A DNA stretch of 64,000 bases from Clusia tigrina (taxonomy: Eukaryota > Arthropoda > Insecta > Diptera > Clusiidae). The stretch lies in the NCBI GenBank assembly GCA_920105625.2, contig OV050030.1, positions 72,246,900 to 72,310,899 of the forward strand, given 5' to 3'. Shown piece after piece: positions 33,455 to 45,700 of this stretch; the first letter of the stretch is position 1, and each line of letters begins with the position of its first letter. Under the pieces are notes generated by a model. That model saw nothing but the letters and a program-made list of their open reading frames with translations, did no database searches and was not told the DNA's origin. The position numbers were made by a program, and so were the translations under genes.

Positions 33455-33612
33455 ACTCTCTCCCTAAGCTGTATACAATTTTAAGAAATATCTACGAACT
33501 AATCTCTATATCAAATGCCAGTAAAGAAAATAAAATTAGTATTACATGGTTATATATAAAGAAATTCATATAAATAAAATGCAATAAGAATTTCGAAGGT
33601 TATTGTTTATAA

Positions 33613-34932
33613 TTAATTTTTACTCGACGTTCTCGCAAAAGTCTTGGCGTTTTCGGCGAGGTCTCCGGCACATCTGAGCCCCCCCCCCCTTCTCCACAGC
33701 TGACGTGTCATGATTTGGACCAATGCTGGTTTCAGTTGCTTTGACTTCGTTTTCCGATATACAATTCGATTCTTCAATAGGATGACCGCGTTTGGATCGT
33801 TTACAATATTATAGTCCGGAATCATTTGATCGAGGTGCCTCTTAATAATTCTGTTAGTGTGGGCGATCGTGCAATTGTAAGTGCGCGGACCCAATCGCTC
33901 CCTGACTGTGGCCTGTCGCCACGTCTTTTTATTTGTATCTGAATAGTCCCTTATAAAAACGGGAGAACCTTCCTCAAATAGCTTCTCTCTAGTGCCTCTA
34001 TGATATTTTACATTACCTAACTGCTTCTTTATTATCATATCTTTCACCATAGGAGGTTTTAAGAGGCTGAAGCGATTCTTTAACTCTCTTCCTAACAAAA
34101 CCTTAGCTGGCGATTCCCCAGTTGTGCAATGCTGCGCTGATCGATAATCGAACAAAAACCTGCTAATGATTATGTCTATGTCTTCTCCTGGGTTGGCGCC
34201 CAGGCTTGCCTCTAACGATTTTTTAAATGTCTTTACAAAATTTTCCGCCTGCCCGTTCGTAGCAGGAAACCCTGGTGGTGTGAGTACATGCCTAATACCA
34301 TTCAACTCTAAAAACTGTTTGAACTCACTGGCTGTAAATTGTCGGCCGTTGTCATTAACCAAAGTATCAACCAACCCAAACCTACTGAACACCTCCCTCA
34401 ATTTGGAAATTGTGAAAATTGTGGTAATTTGCTTCGTTTTAAAGACTTCCACCCACTTTGAATGTGCTTCTATAATGATTAAGAAATAAAAACTTTTCTT
34501 GGGCCCGGCAAAATCTATATGAATACGCGACCAAGGCGTTTCTGGTGGCACCCAAGGGATTAATCTACTTTTGTTTGGGCTTTCTTGTATAATTTTACAA
34601 GGAAAGCATCTCGCAACCAATGCTTCAATATCACTATCCATTTTAGGCCACCATACGTATGATCTAGCTAAAGCTTTAGATTTTACTATACCCAAGTGAG
34701 ATCTGTGAAGCTCCCTAAGAACACTAGGTCGGAGTCGTTGGGGTATCACTGTCCGGTAAGCCCACAAAATACATCCGTATTCCACAGATAATTCCGACTT
34801 TTTATCTTTAAAACCTTTAAAAGCGTCCCCTTCCAGAGTATGCACGGCACCCCTGTGAACAGCTTCTTTTAACTTCGCCAGAATAGGGTCCCGAGATGTT
34901 TCTTTAGCAATCGCTTTGAAATCTAACTTCAT
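33613..34932 (-). CDS. Gypsy#2 integrase (open, 439 residues)
   Basis: A long undisturbed frame. Zinc-binding N-terminus: LRELHRSHLGIVKSKALARS, WWPKMDSDIE, CFPCK. Core: IHIDFAGPKKSFYFLIIIEA, TLVNDNGRQFTASEFKQFL and GFPATNGQAENFVKTFKKSL, giving the three catalytic residues Asp, Asp and Glu in normal spacing. C-terminal strand-rich part: GSPVFIRDYSDTNKKTW, RLGPRTYNC. Integrase inserts the cDNA into chromosomal DNA. In the intact element this is the last part of a Pol polyprotein; here a stop near 34977-34984 separates it from RNase H, so the first Met is not a natural start. The protein looks catalytically complete. Confidence 0.85.
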   Translation of the reverse strand: MKLDFKAIAKETSRDPILAKLKEAVHRGAVHTLEGDAFKGFKDKKSELSVEYGCILWAYRTVIPQRLRPSVLRELHRSHLGIVKSKALARSYVWWPKMDSDIEALVARCFPCKIIQESPNKSRLIPWVPPETPWSRIHIDFAGPKKSFYFLIIIEAHSKWVEVFKTKQITTIFTISKLREVFSRFGLVDTLVNDNGRQFTASEFKQFLELNGIRHVLTPPGFPATNGQAENFVKTFKKSLEASLGANPGEDIDIIISRFLFDYRSAQHCTTGESPAKVLLGRELKNRFSLLKPPMVKDMIIKKQLGNVKYHRGTREKLFEEGSPVFIRDYSDTNKKTWRQATVRERLGPRTYNCTIAHTNRIIKRHLDQMIPDYNIVNDPNAVILLKNRIVYRKTKSKQLKPALVQIMTRQLWRRGGGLRCAGDLAENAKTFARTSSKN

Positions 34933-34983
34933 TGCGTTATTTTCTGAAATATAATTTTTCCCTATGCTCTCCTGTCTTACCGC

Positions 34984-36347
34984 TTGTTAGGGCAAGCGCG
35001 ATAAATTGTCGGTGAAATTGTGGGAACCTTTAACATGCCGGATTGTATAATTGAACCCTGACAAAGTGAGGGACCAGCGCTGTATTCTGGATGCTGCCAT
35101 GACAGGCAAGCCCTTATTTTCCCCAAAAATTGACAGAAGTGGCTTATGGTCAGTCTGTAATACAAACTTGTTGCCCAGTAAATAGTGTCTAAGCTTAGTC
35201 ACGCTAAATACTATTGCTAAGGCTTCTTTTTGAAGCGCACTATAATTTCTCTCCGCTGCGGTGAGCGCTCGAGAGATAAAAGCAATGGGTTTAACACTGC
35301 CGTTAGGATACACATGTGAAAGAGTTCCAGCCACTGCCATATTTGAAGCATCCGTTTCCAATATTATTGGATGGCTAGGTTCAAAGGGCGCCAGAAACCT
35401 ATCAGATGTGATCTCCTTCTTCAAAGTTTTATAGGCTTCCTGACTTGCTTTTGTCCAACTGAATTTTGAATTCTTACGCAACAACGCATATAGTGGCTCC
35501 ATTTTATTAGCAAAGTTGGGAATGAACTTAGAGTAATAGTTTACCAATCCCACAAAAGCTCTCACTTCAGATACATTCTTAGGGACAGGTGCCTCAACTA
35601 CCGATAGAATTCTTTCTCTATTCTTCGATAATCCTTCTGGAGTTATATCAAAACCTAAGTATGAAATTTTTTTTCAAAGAAAACTCATTTACTCTCGTTC
35701 AACCGGAGGTCGCCCCAGATATGACTATATCATCCTAGACTATATAATTTGCTACGTTGGGAATCCCTCGCAAAATATTCTCAACTGTCCTCTGGAATAT
35801 TGCTGGTGCCGACTTTACCCCAAAAGGTAATCGAGTTACTTTAAAAATGCCGATATGCGTACTCCACGCACAAAAGCTGCGACGACGCGTCTAACTCCAA
35901 TTGCTTGTACGCATTTGACAAATCCAATTTCGAAAAATAAGGCCCTGTTACAGACGCAAATATCTCGTCTATCCTTGGCAATGGATACTTAACATCCATT
36001 AAATTCTTATTTATTGTTGACTTGTAGTCACCGCAAATTCGCAAGTCTCCATTTGCCTTTAGGACCGGTACCAAAGGCGTACCCCAGTCGGAATTATCGA
36101 CCGGTACCAACACACCTTTCACCACCAATTCGTTAATCTGATCTTCTACCTTTACTTTCCAGGCCAACGGCACTGATCTAGGCTTGCAAAATACCGGCTT
36201 AGCTTTTTCCTCCAACTCTAGCTTAACTTTACTCCCGGTATCACTACCTAAACCCCCTTTGAAAACAGAATTAAATTTTTTTTTAAAACTATTTACAATA
36301 TTAACTGATCCGTTAACTGCATTTATCCCCATTCCGAATTTTGACAT
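34984..36347 (-). pseudogene. Gypsy#2 reverse transcriptase and RNase H
   Basis: RT palm and fingers at 35841-36347: VFCKPRSVPLAWKVKVEDQI, GVLVPVDNSDWGTPLVPV, LRICGDYKSTINKNL and YPLPRIDEIFASV. The following RLPFGVKSAPAIFQRTVENI (about 35760-35835) leads to the active-site strand, which reads NYIV-stop-DDIVISG (TAG at 35736-35738) where an uninterrupted YxDD is required. 35570-35740 has further shifts. RNase H at 34987-35565 is open: ILETDASNMAVAGTLSH, SRALTAAERNYSALQKEALA and LQTDHKPLL. The RT is therefore dead while RNase H looks sound. Confidence 0.85.
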
Positions 36348-37370
36348 TTTGACCGCGTTTCACTCACTATTAGCCTAATTGTATGCGACTGACCGCGACA
36401 CTTAATTTCAGCACTAAACTCACCCAAAGTTGCAATAACGCTGCCGATGTAGCTGAAAAAATTGTCGTTGCACACCTCGAGCCTTTCTTGTGCGAAATAT
36501 TTATCAAAATCCAGCTTCGACAGTAGTGAACACGCTGCACCTGAATCCAACATGAAGTCGAACTCAACACTATTGACGTCTTCAGCTACCATAAATGGGG
36601 TGGATGAAGAAAATGCTGGGGACTGAGATGTACCAGAGACACTAAAAATTTAAAAATTATTTAAACTATTTTCTTCACATATCACATTAACATCTGCATA
36701 ACAGACGCTAGCTAAATGCCCACTTCTTCCGCATTTATTACACGTCTTATTCCTGTACTTGCAGTTTGCGCTCGTGTGATTTCTCCAACCGCAATGCCTG
36801 CACTTTTCCTGTACTCCTCTTTTGTTGCTACTGCTGTTGTAACTGTATTCTTTGCAGCTACTCTCTCCGCTTTTGCCCTTGTCACGGCCTTGACCTCATT
36901 TGTCTTTGGATGTTCTAGCGGTTCGTTGAGCTATTGCGTTGACCGCTAAATCTCCTTCTACCAGTTGCAGTTTTTGTTGCTGTTGCTGTGCAGCGACGTT
37001 CACCTCCATAATCATAGCGTGCTTTTTCCATTGTTAGCCGTCCTCTTCGCATAACCTTTCGAATGGCCTTCCCTCCAGTCCGGTTACAAATTTATTTAAG
37101 ACGAATTCATTTAGCAGGCTGCCAAATTTGCAATCCCTGGCTAACCTCTTTAACTTGGCGTACCATACCGAAACTGCTTCGCTCCTATCGCGCTATGCTG
37201 CAAAAAACGCTTTGCGCTCCCTAAACACAATCACCATTTTCGAATAATGTAATTCCAGAAGCGCACACAGCTGGTCATATGTCTTGCTTGCGGGCAAATC
37301 AGGGTCACACAAATCCCTTAATAACCCGTAGGCCTGTGGATGCGACCACCTTTCATTTACCGTAGCCATT
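36323..37370 (-). pseudogene. Gypsy#2 gag and protease
   Basis: Gag (about 36640-37370): MATVNERWSHPQAYGLLRDL, LPASKTYDQLCALLELHYSK, FRERKAFFAA then a TAG, VWYAKLKRLARDCKFGSLLN and KFVTGLEGRPFERLCEEDG. Two zinc knuckles follow: CRHCGWRNHTSANC and CNKCGRSGHLASVC (36710-36800). A Gln-rich stretch lies between. Protease: VEFDFMLDSGAACSLL with the DSG active-site loop (36323-36592), ending in ETRSKCQNSEWG. Gag forms the particle, the knuckles bind RNA and the protease cleaves the polyprotein. Two in-frame stops interrupt gag; the protease is open. Confidence 0.82.
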
Positions 37371-37428
37371 ATAAATTGTTTGTGTATTACACTAATTACT
37401 TTTTACTTTGTATTTTTTATGCTCGCAA

Positions 37429-37553
37429 TGTAGTCGTTTAGGTGGTTGGTACTGAACTGATTTATTAAATCACTTAACTTAACACAACACCTTAACCTGT
37501 TCTTATACCGTAAAGAGTACTTAACATGTATGTAAATAACTTAATACTTAACA
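37429..37553 (-). repeat. 5' LTR of Gypsy#2
   Basis: Matches 33330-33454 except at three positions near its left end. Internal sequence 37370-37428 lies between it and gag; no convincing primer-binding site was recognised there. Confidence 0.88.
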
Positions 37554-37555
37554 AT

Positions 37556-39200
37556 TTAGGAACAAGTTTCAAACTGAAGCAAATATTAATTAAAGCAGAC
37601 AGATAAGAGACGCAATTATTGGGCAGTTTACGAAGAACTTCCGTCGTTATTAAATCACATCCTGGCGCTTTTTTTAGTTCCATTTTATGAATGTGCTTAC
37701 TAGCTTCCTCGTTAGTTACTTGAGTAATGTGGGTATCGCACTCTAGCCAACTTTCATTTATAACTATTTCATCATTTCCTTCATTTGGACTAAAGGTATT
37801 TTCAAGATGTTCAGCAAACAACTTTGCTTTTGGCGCGCTTGTTTTGGCCCACAGTGTATCGTTGATTTTAAGTGGAGCACAGTGTTGTATTGGCATGCTG
37901 AATGATTTAGTCGCATTCCACAATGAGTTCTCTGTGGTCTTGTCAGCTGTAAGATCCATCAGAAATCGATTAAATGTGTCATTATTGAATGACTTGATTG
38001 CTGTGTGTAAATGTGTACTGGCTAAGTTTAAATTCGATTTGATTGCTGGAGATCTGGTTTGTTGCCAACGTTTCCGTAGCTTCCGTTTCTTTGCAATTAA
38101 CCTCTTAATAAACGGTGGATACTTTTTCCCGTGCAGAACAATTCTTAGTGTGGGCGTACTATTCCACGCTGCCATCTGTATTTGCTGTGTAAAGTGGAGT
38201 ACAGCATCATCAAGTTGCTCACTGGTAACAATAGAATCAAACTTGGTTAATTGTTCTAGCTGCACTTCAAAGTAATTCCAGTCAGTACAAGCATTTACTA
38301 ACGTTGATGTGCTTTGATTTAGAGCTGGGGTTTGGGAATTTACCAATTGCACCGGCGAATGGTCAGAACTCAGATCAAAATCTTCAGTGATAGTTAAATG
38401 CGCTGCAGGAATGTTTTTGTAGACAAAGAAGTCAATTAAGTCTGGTACTTTGCTATCCGATGGCCAATATGTTGGTTTACCAGTTGAAATTGAATTACAA
38501 CATGTACGCTGCATGGCTTTGAATAATTCTCTTCCTTTTGTCGTGGTGAGCCTTGAGCGCTAAAACGTATGTTTTGCGTTGAAGTGGCTTCCAATTATAA
38601 AACGACCATGGAAACGATTAACAAAGAGACAAATAATCTTCATAGTTTAACTGGTGCCTAGGTGGAGTATATAGAGCAGCTAGAACCAGTGGTTGTTTGG
38701 AAGTTTCAACGGAAACGGATGTGGTTTGAAACTCATTTGTGCTGATTTGGTCCTTACCACTGTAGGTAGAAGATATTAGTGAACACTTATTTTTTTAGAA
38801 AAACAATAAAAATAAAAGTAATTAGAGAAGTTTGTAATGAAGGCATATTTAATAATAGTTAAAATAGTTTGCTCTCTTCAAGCGGGCCGTGGGCTTGTTT
38901 GTAGTAAATTCCTAGCTAGTATATTGGGGTGGTTCGATAATTTTAGTTCGTACTCCTGTTTGACATCTGAATCCCTCTGACCTATTAGGGGTACAACTAG
39001 ATCTGGGAGAATGTTTCGGTTTTTTATGAACCAAGGTAATGCGCGTATTTTTTAAAGGGCACATGCGATTGCTTAGTAAAATGAGTTTCAGCAATTTAGC
39101 ATATATCAATATCTTCATTGTTAAGCACGACTTCCAGCTCATTTTTGTGTTTGGCTAAACCATTTGCATTCCATAAAATCAGTTTTAGACAATCAGTCAT
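37556..39200 (-). pseudogene. Jockey#3 ORF2, N-terminal half (endonuclease to RT fingers)
   Basis: The ATG at 39198-39200 (minus) opens MTDCLKLILWNANGLAKHKN and then DIDIC...AETHFT, the endonuclease start. It overlaps the ORF1 stop within ATGACTGA. The middle (38520-39060) is frame-broken. 37556-38514 resumes with LIDFFVYKNIPAAHL and LSSDHSPVQL (endonuclease SDH motif), a linker with HGKKYPPFIKRLIAKKRKLR, and the RT start KAPGCDLITTEVLRKLP and SALINICFSLKLVPK, where Gypsy#2 interrupts. The right-hand part, from 38751, is the start of the tandem-repeated segment. Confidence 0.82.
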
Positions 39201-40490
39201 AATTTAAAAATTGCATGTTGTGCTCCAGGGCTCCCAAGCCCAATTCCAATGCTTTGAACATTTTTTCCTGGCGGTCAAGCTTTGCCAAGATTATTGACAG
39301 CGCATCGGTGGTTTGTGGGGCAAAATTAGGAGCAGAGCCTTTCGTTATTTGAGCATAGCTTGCTGCTTTAGTACTCGTAGATGGTCCAATTTTGGTGGGG
39401 ACATTTTTAGACGCAGCAAATTGATTATTATCGCGATCCGTCGTTTTAACAAAAGTTGTCTTCTTCGATCTGATTTTTTGTAAATCTTTCGCAATTACAC
39501 AGCCACGATAATTTGCTGGATGCGACTCACCACAATTGCAGCAATTGGGTTTATCAGCTATTGGCTTTTGGCACTCTGAAGATATATGTTTGCCAGCACA
39601 TTTGACGCATCGTGGAGGTTTCCCACAGAAATTGTTTGTGTGGCCGAATGATTGGCAACTTTTGCACTGGGGAATTAAGTTAGATGATTTTATTGGTTCA
39701 ATCTTTACAATTGAATTTAAAATGTTTTTGATTTCGTGAATTTTCTTCACATCTACAGAAGAGTCGAATGTCAGAACGAGCATATCAAGCGGTTCCTTCG
39801 TCTTCCATTTAAGTTTGTAAATAGCACTAATTACTTTGAGGCCTTGATTATTCAAATCACTTATAATGGATTCCTCGTCACACGAATGGTGCAGATTTTT
39901 TACCATTTCTTTTATTGGCCTGGTTTGCTTGTCTTCATAGCTGAACCAACTTTCATTAGTTAACAACTTCGTAACAGCCCGATAGTCAGAAGAGTCAAAA
40001 GTTATTACCCTGTATGCACCATTATTAATAAGTTTCACAAAGAACTTGTTTTTTTATAGTTGCAATAAGCTGGGTGTATAATTTCTTAAAATCATTTGTA
40101 CTGTTGACAACAATTGGAGGAGGTCGAGCTATTTTACTGGTAGTAACAGTCACTTTAGCACTTCAAACTGTAGGTCCACATTGTGTGATCACTTCCGGAC
40201 AGGTCTCTGCCTTCCGTTTTTTTATTTCTTTTCTTTTTGAGGATCCAGTCCGTCTCTCTGGCTAGTTCATCCTCATCAGTCTCATACTTTTTTTCGTTAT
40301 CAATAATTTTTGTGCTGGTATAATTTTCGGTTGATTTAAGTTTTACATTCTCACTTTTGAGTACAGATAACTCGTTTTGTAACAATGAGCATAATTTTTC
40401 TAAGTTTTGGATCTTTTCGAGCAATTCTGTGTTTTGCGATTCAAGATTTAGTATTTTTTCTTTGGAACAGGTGGTGGTGTTTTTAAGTTA
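39193..40490 (-). pseudogene. Jockey#3 ORF1 (coiled coil plus zinc knuckles)
   Basis: N-terminal coiled coil (40155-40490): LEKIQNLEKLCSLLQNELS and VLKSENVKLKSTE, with heptad Leu, then a basic acidic-basic hinge (KKRNKKTEGRDLSGS). After a frameshift near 40050-40150 the open part (39193-40038) has the RNA-binding fold (VITFDSSDYRAVTKLL, SDLNNQGLKVISAIYKLKWK) and knuckles CKSCQSFGHTNNFC, CVKCAGKHISSEC and CCNCGESHPANYRGC. The C-terminal helix is LSIILAKLDRQEKMFKALEL. It would coat LINE RNA. Two further, differently damaged copies of this gene lie at 50042-51330 and 61180-62400. Confidence 0.85.
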
Positions 40491-40499
40491 CTCATTTTA

Positions 40500-40837
40500 G
40501 TTTAAAATTCTAGCAATGTGGCAGCACAGTTTAATATAGTGTCGATAATGCAGTTCAGCATTGACAAATAGTTGTCATATGCTTATCGCGGTTTGTTTAC
40601 ACACGAGCTTTGCAGATTTCGGCTCTTTTGGTGATGTAATTGGGTGATTTTATTCGGTTTTAGAACTAGTTTGGCGCGCTTTTCCTTGCGAACTCAGCCA
40701 AAGGTTCACAATCTTTTCGATGCAAACACCACAAAAATTTCACACCGAACACTACGCAAATGACGAATCAGCGATGGCCTGAGACGAACCCCAGTGCCAA
40801 AAGTCGGAGCAAATTGCCGATAATACTTTAGTAAGAA
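40500..40837 (-). other. Jockey#3 5' UTR, interrupted by LOA#3
   Basis: Non-coding sequence upstream of ORF1 on the minus strand. Its other part is 46047-46104; the uninterrupted sequence is seen in units B (51300-51517) and C (62460-62875). Confidence 0.7.
40829..40837. repeat. TSD of LOA#3, left copy
   Basis: TAGTAAGAA; the second copy is at 46038-46046. Unit B has it once at 51451-51459, proving the empty site; unit C carries a slightly altered single copy near 62809. Confidence 0.9.
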
Positions 40838-41241
40838 GGGTCATTGTGTCGTCAGTTACTCAAGGGGACTAACATGTATTTGAGTACATGCCGTAATTGA
40901 GTTCTGTCGGAAGTTGGGTCTATCACCTCCACGTGGTAACGGCTGGTAGCAATTGTGCACTGGGTGTGATGTGCGATCCATTCCTGACAATGGATCCCAC
41001 AGCGTATGCAGTGTACGGTTGGCTAAGATTGGTCGGGCGGAGGGAGTAAACCCTGGTAAAAAATCCCCCCTAACTAAAGGTGTTATGCGACCCGTGCCTA
41101 TTGGTTGGTTTGCAGCCAGGGGGTAATACCGGCTGTATTCCTACGGAGCTACCTCGATACCAGGTCACCTCGAGGTATATTCATGGTTTTGCCGTGGTAT
41201 GGGGCACTGCCAAGGTCGGCCACTATGCTTCCCCTTAAAAA

Positions 41242-42705
41242 TTGAAGATCACCATATCTGCTACGGTGGACGGTGATCGTAAGAACAAGATAAACCACAA
41301 ACAACAGATAAACACAATTTCTATGCACAAGCAGTCCCTCAATGCAACTGGGCTATTGCCTCCATTTCTGAATCTGGCTCAGGTCAGAAAAAAATTCGTA
41401 CGGCGGAAGCTGGGGCTATGGAACCTAGTGGAAGCGTCGGTACTAATAAGCCAAGTACGGCTGGCCCATCTCGTACGGCGGAAGCTGGTACCGGGGACAA
41501 ACCTGGTTCCAGTGGAAGTGACAGTACAAAGAAAGAATCTACATTGCATACGGCGGATACCGGGATTGGGTCTAAAATGACTAAGGTCTCCTCAGTAGTA
41601 AAGCCTACACGGCATAACTACAAGGAGAGACGCGCTGCCTTGAAGTTGCTGGAACGTGTTAAAAGTGGTCCGGAGGGCGAGAGGTCAGAAAAACAAAAGT
41701 CCTCCATTAGCTGGGCAAAAAGGGTTCCGGAGGGACTAGCAGAGTCTCCGAAACCGAACCCGCCGCCAAAACGTCAGCTGTCGGACGACCCGCCCAGAAA
41801 CCCCAGCAGCATCAAGAGGCCCAGACTAAATGAGACTACTCCCGCACCAAAGACCTTCAGCGAAGCTGTGCGAGGTCAACAATTATGGGCCGTTGTGGAC
41901 AGAAGCAACATTGATGGCACAATTTCTGTTGAGAACTGGAAGAAAATAGAAGCCAGGCTCTCCAGCACTTTCTTCCAGATTTTGAAGGAAAATCCTGGCC
42001 CAACTCCTTTTTGTCGCGATTGTGGATGGCATCAGAACCACGTGAAGCTTATCGCATGTGCCGATCAGAGATCAACTGATCTGTATAAAATAGCCATCTC
42101 CAGAATTGGTGAAGTTTGGTCTGGGTCTAAGTTCAAGGTAATCTACAGGGAGGATATCCCGAACCTGCCAAGAGCGAGGACCTGGATACCAGCTGAACCA
42201 TCTGACCCTGGTTCTGGAGATGCTACGGGTATGTAATCCGGAACTCCAGATATCATCGTGGAAGGTCACGAAACTGGAGGAGCCAAAAGGCGAGTACCGC
42301 ACGGACTCGTTGGAATCTCTTTCGCGATCCGATGGTGTCGTGAGCTATGGATTCTCGTCCATTACACTAAGGGTCTACAAAAAGGACGTGAATGTGTCCA
42401 ATGCAATGGACCATGTTGGAGTTGTGGTAGACCCTGACGCCGCATTTCAGCTGGAAGAAGAGGCCAACACCACTTCTGCTGGTGGAGATGGAACGTCAGT
42501 GGAGGAACCTGGCTCTGGTTCTGGCAAAGCGGTTGCGCTAAACAGGGCATCATCCGATGGCAGTGTCTGTTCCTTATTGGAAAGGGTGGCGCAAGCCACT
42601 CTGACTGACGAGGAGGAGCTACTGGCATCGGACGAAGAAGATGCTCATAAAACGGTGGTGGAGGTGGAGACCAGTAACCATGATGTTACGGATACTTCAG
42701 ATTAA
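41242..42705 (+). pseudogene. LOA#3 ORF1 (DUF4780-type), frame-broken
   Basis: An open part at 41418-42236 has a Ser/Thr/Pro-rich low-complexity N-terminus, a basic patch (HNYKERRAALKLLERVKSG) and the conserved domain: TFSEAVRGQQLWAVVDRSNI, VENWKKIEARLSSTFFQIL, PFCRDCGWHQNHVKLIAC and KVIYREDIPNLPRARTWIP. A frame change near 42225 moves the rest (LQISSWKVTKLEEPKGEYRT, DGVVSYGFSSITLRV) into the frame ending at 42705, after an acidic tail. The start is uncertain because of another shift near 41390. As an ORF1 it would bind element RNA. Confidence 0.78.
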
Positions 42706-45700
42706 CCTACACCACTCAAAGGTTGCGTCCGCCAATCTTATACTAGATCTGTCAAAGGACAGATACCATATTGTCCTGATTCAAGAATCATGGGTTTTAC
42801 ATGGTCTTGTGTGCAGACTAGGGACTCCAAAATACAAAATTATGTATATACGCTATACAGGTAAACCTAGAGCGTGTGTACTAATACGTAGAGGGATAAA
42901 TGCTTTTATGCTCTCTAATTACAGCGATGCCGATCAAACGGAGTCGGGTGACGAGAGGATATGGCTATCGTCATGCTACCTGGCCCACGATCACGAAGAG
43001 CTACCAAGATCAATTTTTAAGGATCTGGTGGCGCACTCGCGAAGGCTAGGCGCAAAAATGGTAATTGGTGCGGATATAAATGCTCATCACATCGTGTGGG
43101 GTAGCACAGACACTAATATGAGGGGTGAGTGCCGTTTTGATTATTTGCTTGGAACTAACCTGCATATATGTAATAGGGGTGTTAAACCTACATTTGTCAT
43201 AAGCAGTAGGCAGGAGGTAATAGACGCCACTTTTGCCTCTGACTCTGTTGTAGGAAGAATAAGGGAGTGGGTGGTGTTAGAAGAACACTCCTTCTCTGAC
43301 CATAGATACATCTCGTTTGAGATTAAGAAAACTCTACCTAAACCTAAGCCTAGTAGAAATATCAGGAAAACAGACTGGGATAAATATGTAGATCTAGTTG
43401 GGAATACCTTAAATGTCTGTCCATCTAGCGAACCAAGAAGCATAGAAGGGATAGAGAAAATGGTAGGCTCTGTTACTGAGCGCCTGAACGCGGCATTGGC
43501 AGAAGCCTGTCCACTAAGGAAGTTGAGGGGAAAGCCGAAACCTCGGTGGTGGACGGAAGAGCTAAGCAAGCTTGGGTAGACAGTAGCACAGCTTTTGTGA
43601 AGAAGTAGAGGGAGCGACTGAGACTTCTAGACTTCGGAAAATATTGGCGGGAAGTTCTCAGAACTGGGAGCTTTTACAGAAGGTGGATGGAACATTCACT
43701 ACAACTAGTAATGAGTCTCTAGAGCTTCTACTCAGCACGCATTTCCCAGGCGGCTCAGATATTACTGGGCACGAGAGGGAAGATACGTCAAATAGTCGGG
43801 AAGTTTGGATAGACGCTCTATCTGAGGATCGACTGTTATGGGCTATTGAAAGTTTTAAGCCTTTTAAGTCCCCTGATCCTGATGGTATTTATCCAGTGGA
43901 ATTACATAAAACAGCTGGATACCTGAAAGGCTGGCTGTTAGCAATCTTTGAAGGATGCTTTAAGTTTGGGTATATACCGCTTCAGTGGAGACAGGCCAGA
44001 GTGGTCTTTATTCCGAAAGCTGGAAAAAGTTCACATACACATCCAAGGGACTTAAGACCGATATTTCTCTCATCTTTTGTTTTAAAAACTTTAGAGAGAG
44101 TGATAGAAATCCACTTAAGCTTAACTTTAGACAAGAATCTAATCTCATCGGCTCAACATGCCTATACAAAGGGGAAATCTGTGGAGACAGCTCTACATAA
44201 CCTTATTTCCATTGCAGAAGGGTCATTGCACAAGCAGGAATTTACCCTGGCTGCCTTTCTTGATATTGAGGGGGCCTTTAATAATGTCAAAGGGGAGGCC
44301 ATCACTGCATCACTTACTGAACTTGGTGTGGAAACGGGCCTGGTAGGCCTCATTGCTAAAATGCTGAATAGCAGAATCATTGAGGCGAAGCTAGGAGAAT
44401 CGGTCATACGTAAGTTGGTGAGCAGGGGTACACCTCAGGGAGGTGTACTCTCATCGTCTCTATGGAACACAGTTGTTAACAATCTCCTGATAAGATTAGA
44501 GGCGGTGGGATGTAAGGTGGTGGCTTATGCCGATGCTGTTGTCATTGCTGTCTCTGGAAAATTCACATCTACACTGAGAGATTTGTTGCAAAATGCTCTA
44601 GATATTCTTTCAAAGTGGGCCGAGGACTGTGGTCTTGGAGTAAATCCGGATAAGACTAAGGTCATTCTGTTTACTAGGAAACATAAAATCCCTCAATTAG
44701 ACCCAATTACTCTTAAGGGGAAAGCTCTAGGGATTTCAAAAGAGACGAAATACTTGGGTCTTATAATCGATAGAAAGCTTACTTGGAAGTCAAACACCAC
44801 AGAAAGAGCTAGGAAAGCTGGGGTGGCTTTTTATGCCTGCAAAAGAGCTATAGGTAAAACCTGGAGAATTAAGCCCAGGGTAGCTCACTGGCTTTACACT
44901 GCGGTTGTCAGGCCCATTCTCCTATATGGAAATGTGGTCTGGTGGACTGCAATGCAGAAAAGGACCTACCACGAAACACTCGGTAAGGCACAGAGATCAG
45001 CAGAATTAGCAATAAGTGGCACCATGAAAACCACGCCAACCTTGGCATTGGATATCATACTACATCTGCCACCCTTAGATCTCTTCTGCAAATATTTAGC
45101 GGCATGCTCCGTCATTCGTCTCAAGGCGAGCTCACAATGGAAAGCTGTACCGTGACATGCGACCATATTAGATTCCTACACGGACATACCCAGTGATATT
45201 GATTACCTTCCTTCTTCCCTCTGTTTCGAAAGGAATTTTTGGGTCAGAATTCCTTCCAGAGAGTAATGGCTCGAGGGGGATCCATCACCAGATACTCCCA
45301 TTAAGATATACACAGACGGATAAAAAATGAATACCGGTGTAGGATCAGGAGTCTATTGCGAAATGCCCTCAATCAGTGAATCCATCAAACTAATGGATCA
45401 CTGCAGTGTTTTTCAAGCGGAAATAACCGCTATTCACGAAGCCTTGAATTGGCTGAGGATAAACGAGGTAACCGTCAAGGATATCTGCATTTTGTCGGAC
45501 AGCCAAGCTGCACTAAGGGCTTTGAATGCATTACAAATAACATCGAGGAGTGTCTTAGACTCTCGCCGATCTCTAAATGAGATGGCCAAATGATTTCATA
45601 TCTAGTTGTGCTGGGTGCCAGGGAACTGCAAGGCTGATCAACTTGCGAGAGATGGCACTTGTATGCCAAATGTCGGTAGGCATATGGGTGTACCTCTCGC

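Larger units (their letters stand above)
33330..37553 (-). mobile_element. Gypsy-superfamily LTR retrotransposon with short LTRs (Gypsy#2)
   Basis: Two LTRs of about 125 bases (33330-33454 and 37429-37553) flank gag, protease, RT, RNase H and integrase on the minus strand. By hand the LTRs differ at three of about 122 positions. A purine tract, AGGGAGAGAG on the minus strand, directly precedes the 3' LTR. CAAT occurs at both outer edges (33327-33330 and 37552-37555) and may be the TSD, but it overlaps the TG...CA ends, so the exact boundary is open by a few bases. The insertion splits Jockey#3 ORF2 between SLKLVPK and YWKFAEV. Confidence 0.88.

Noticed and set aside
37727..38275. Plus-strand frame of 182 residues
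   Set aside because: Shadow of the Jockey#3 ORF2 linker on the minus strand; no motif of its own.
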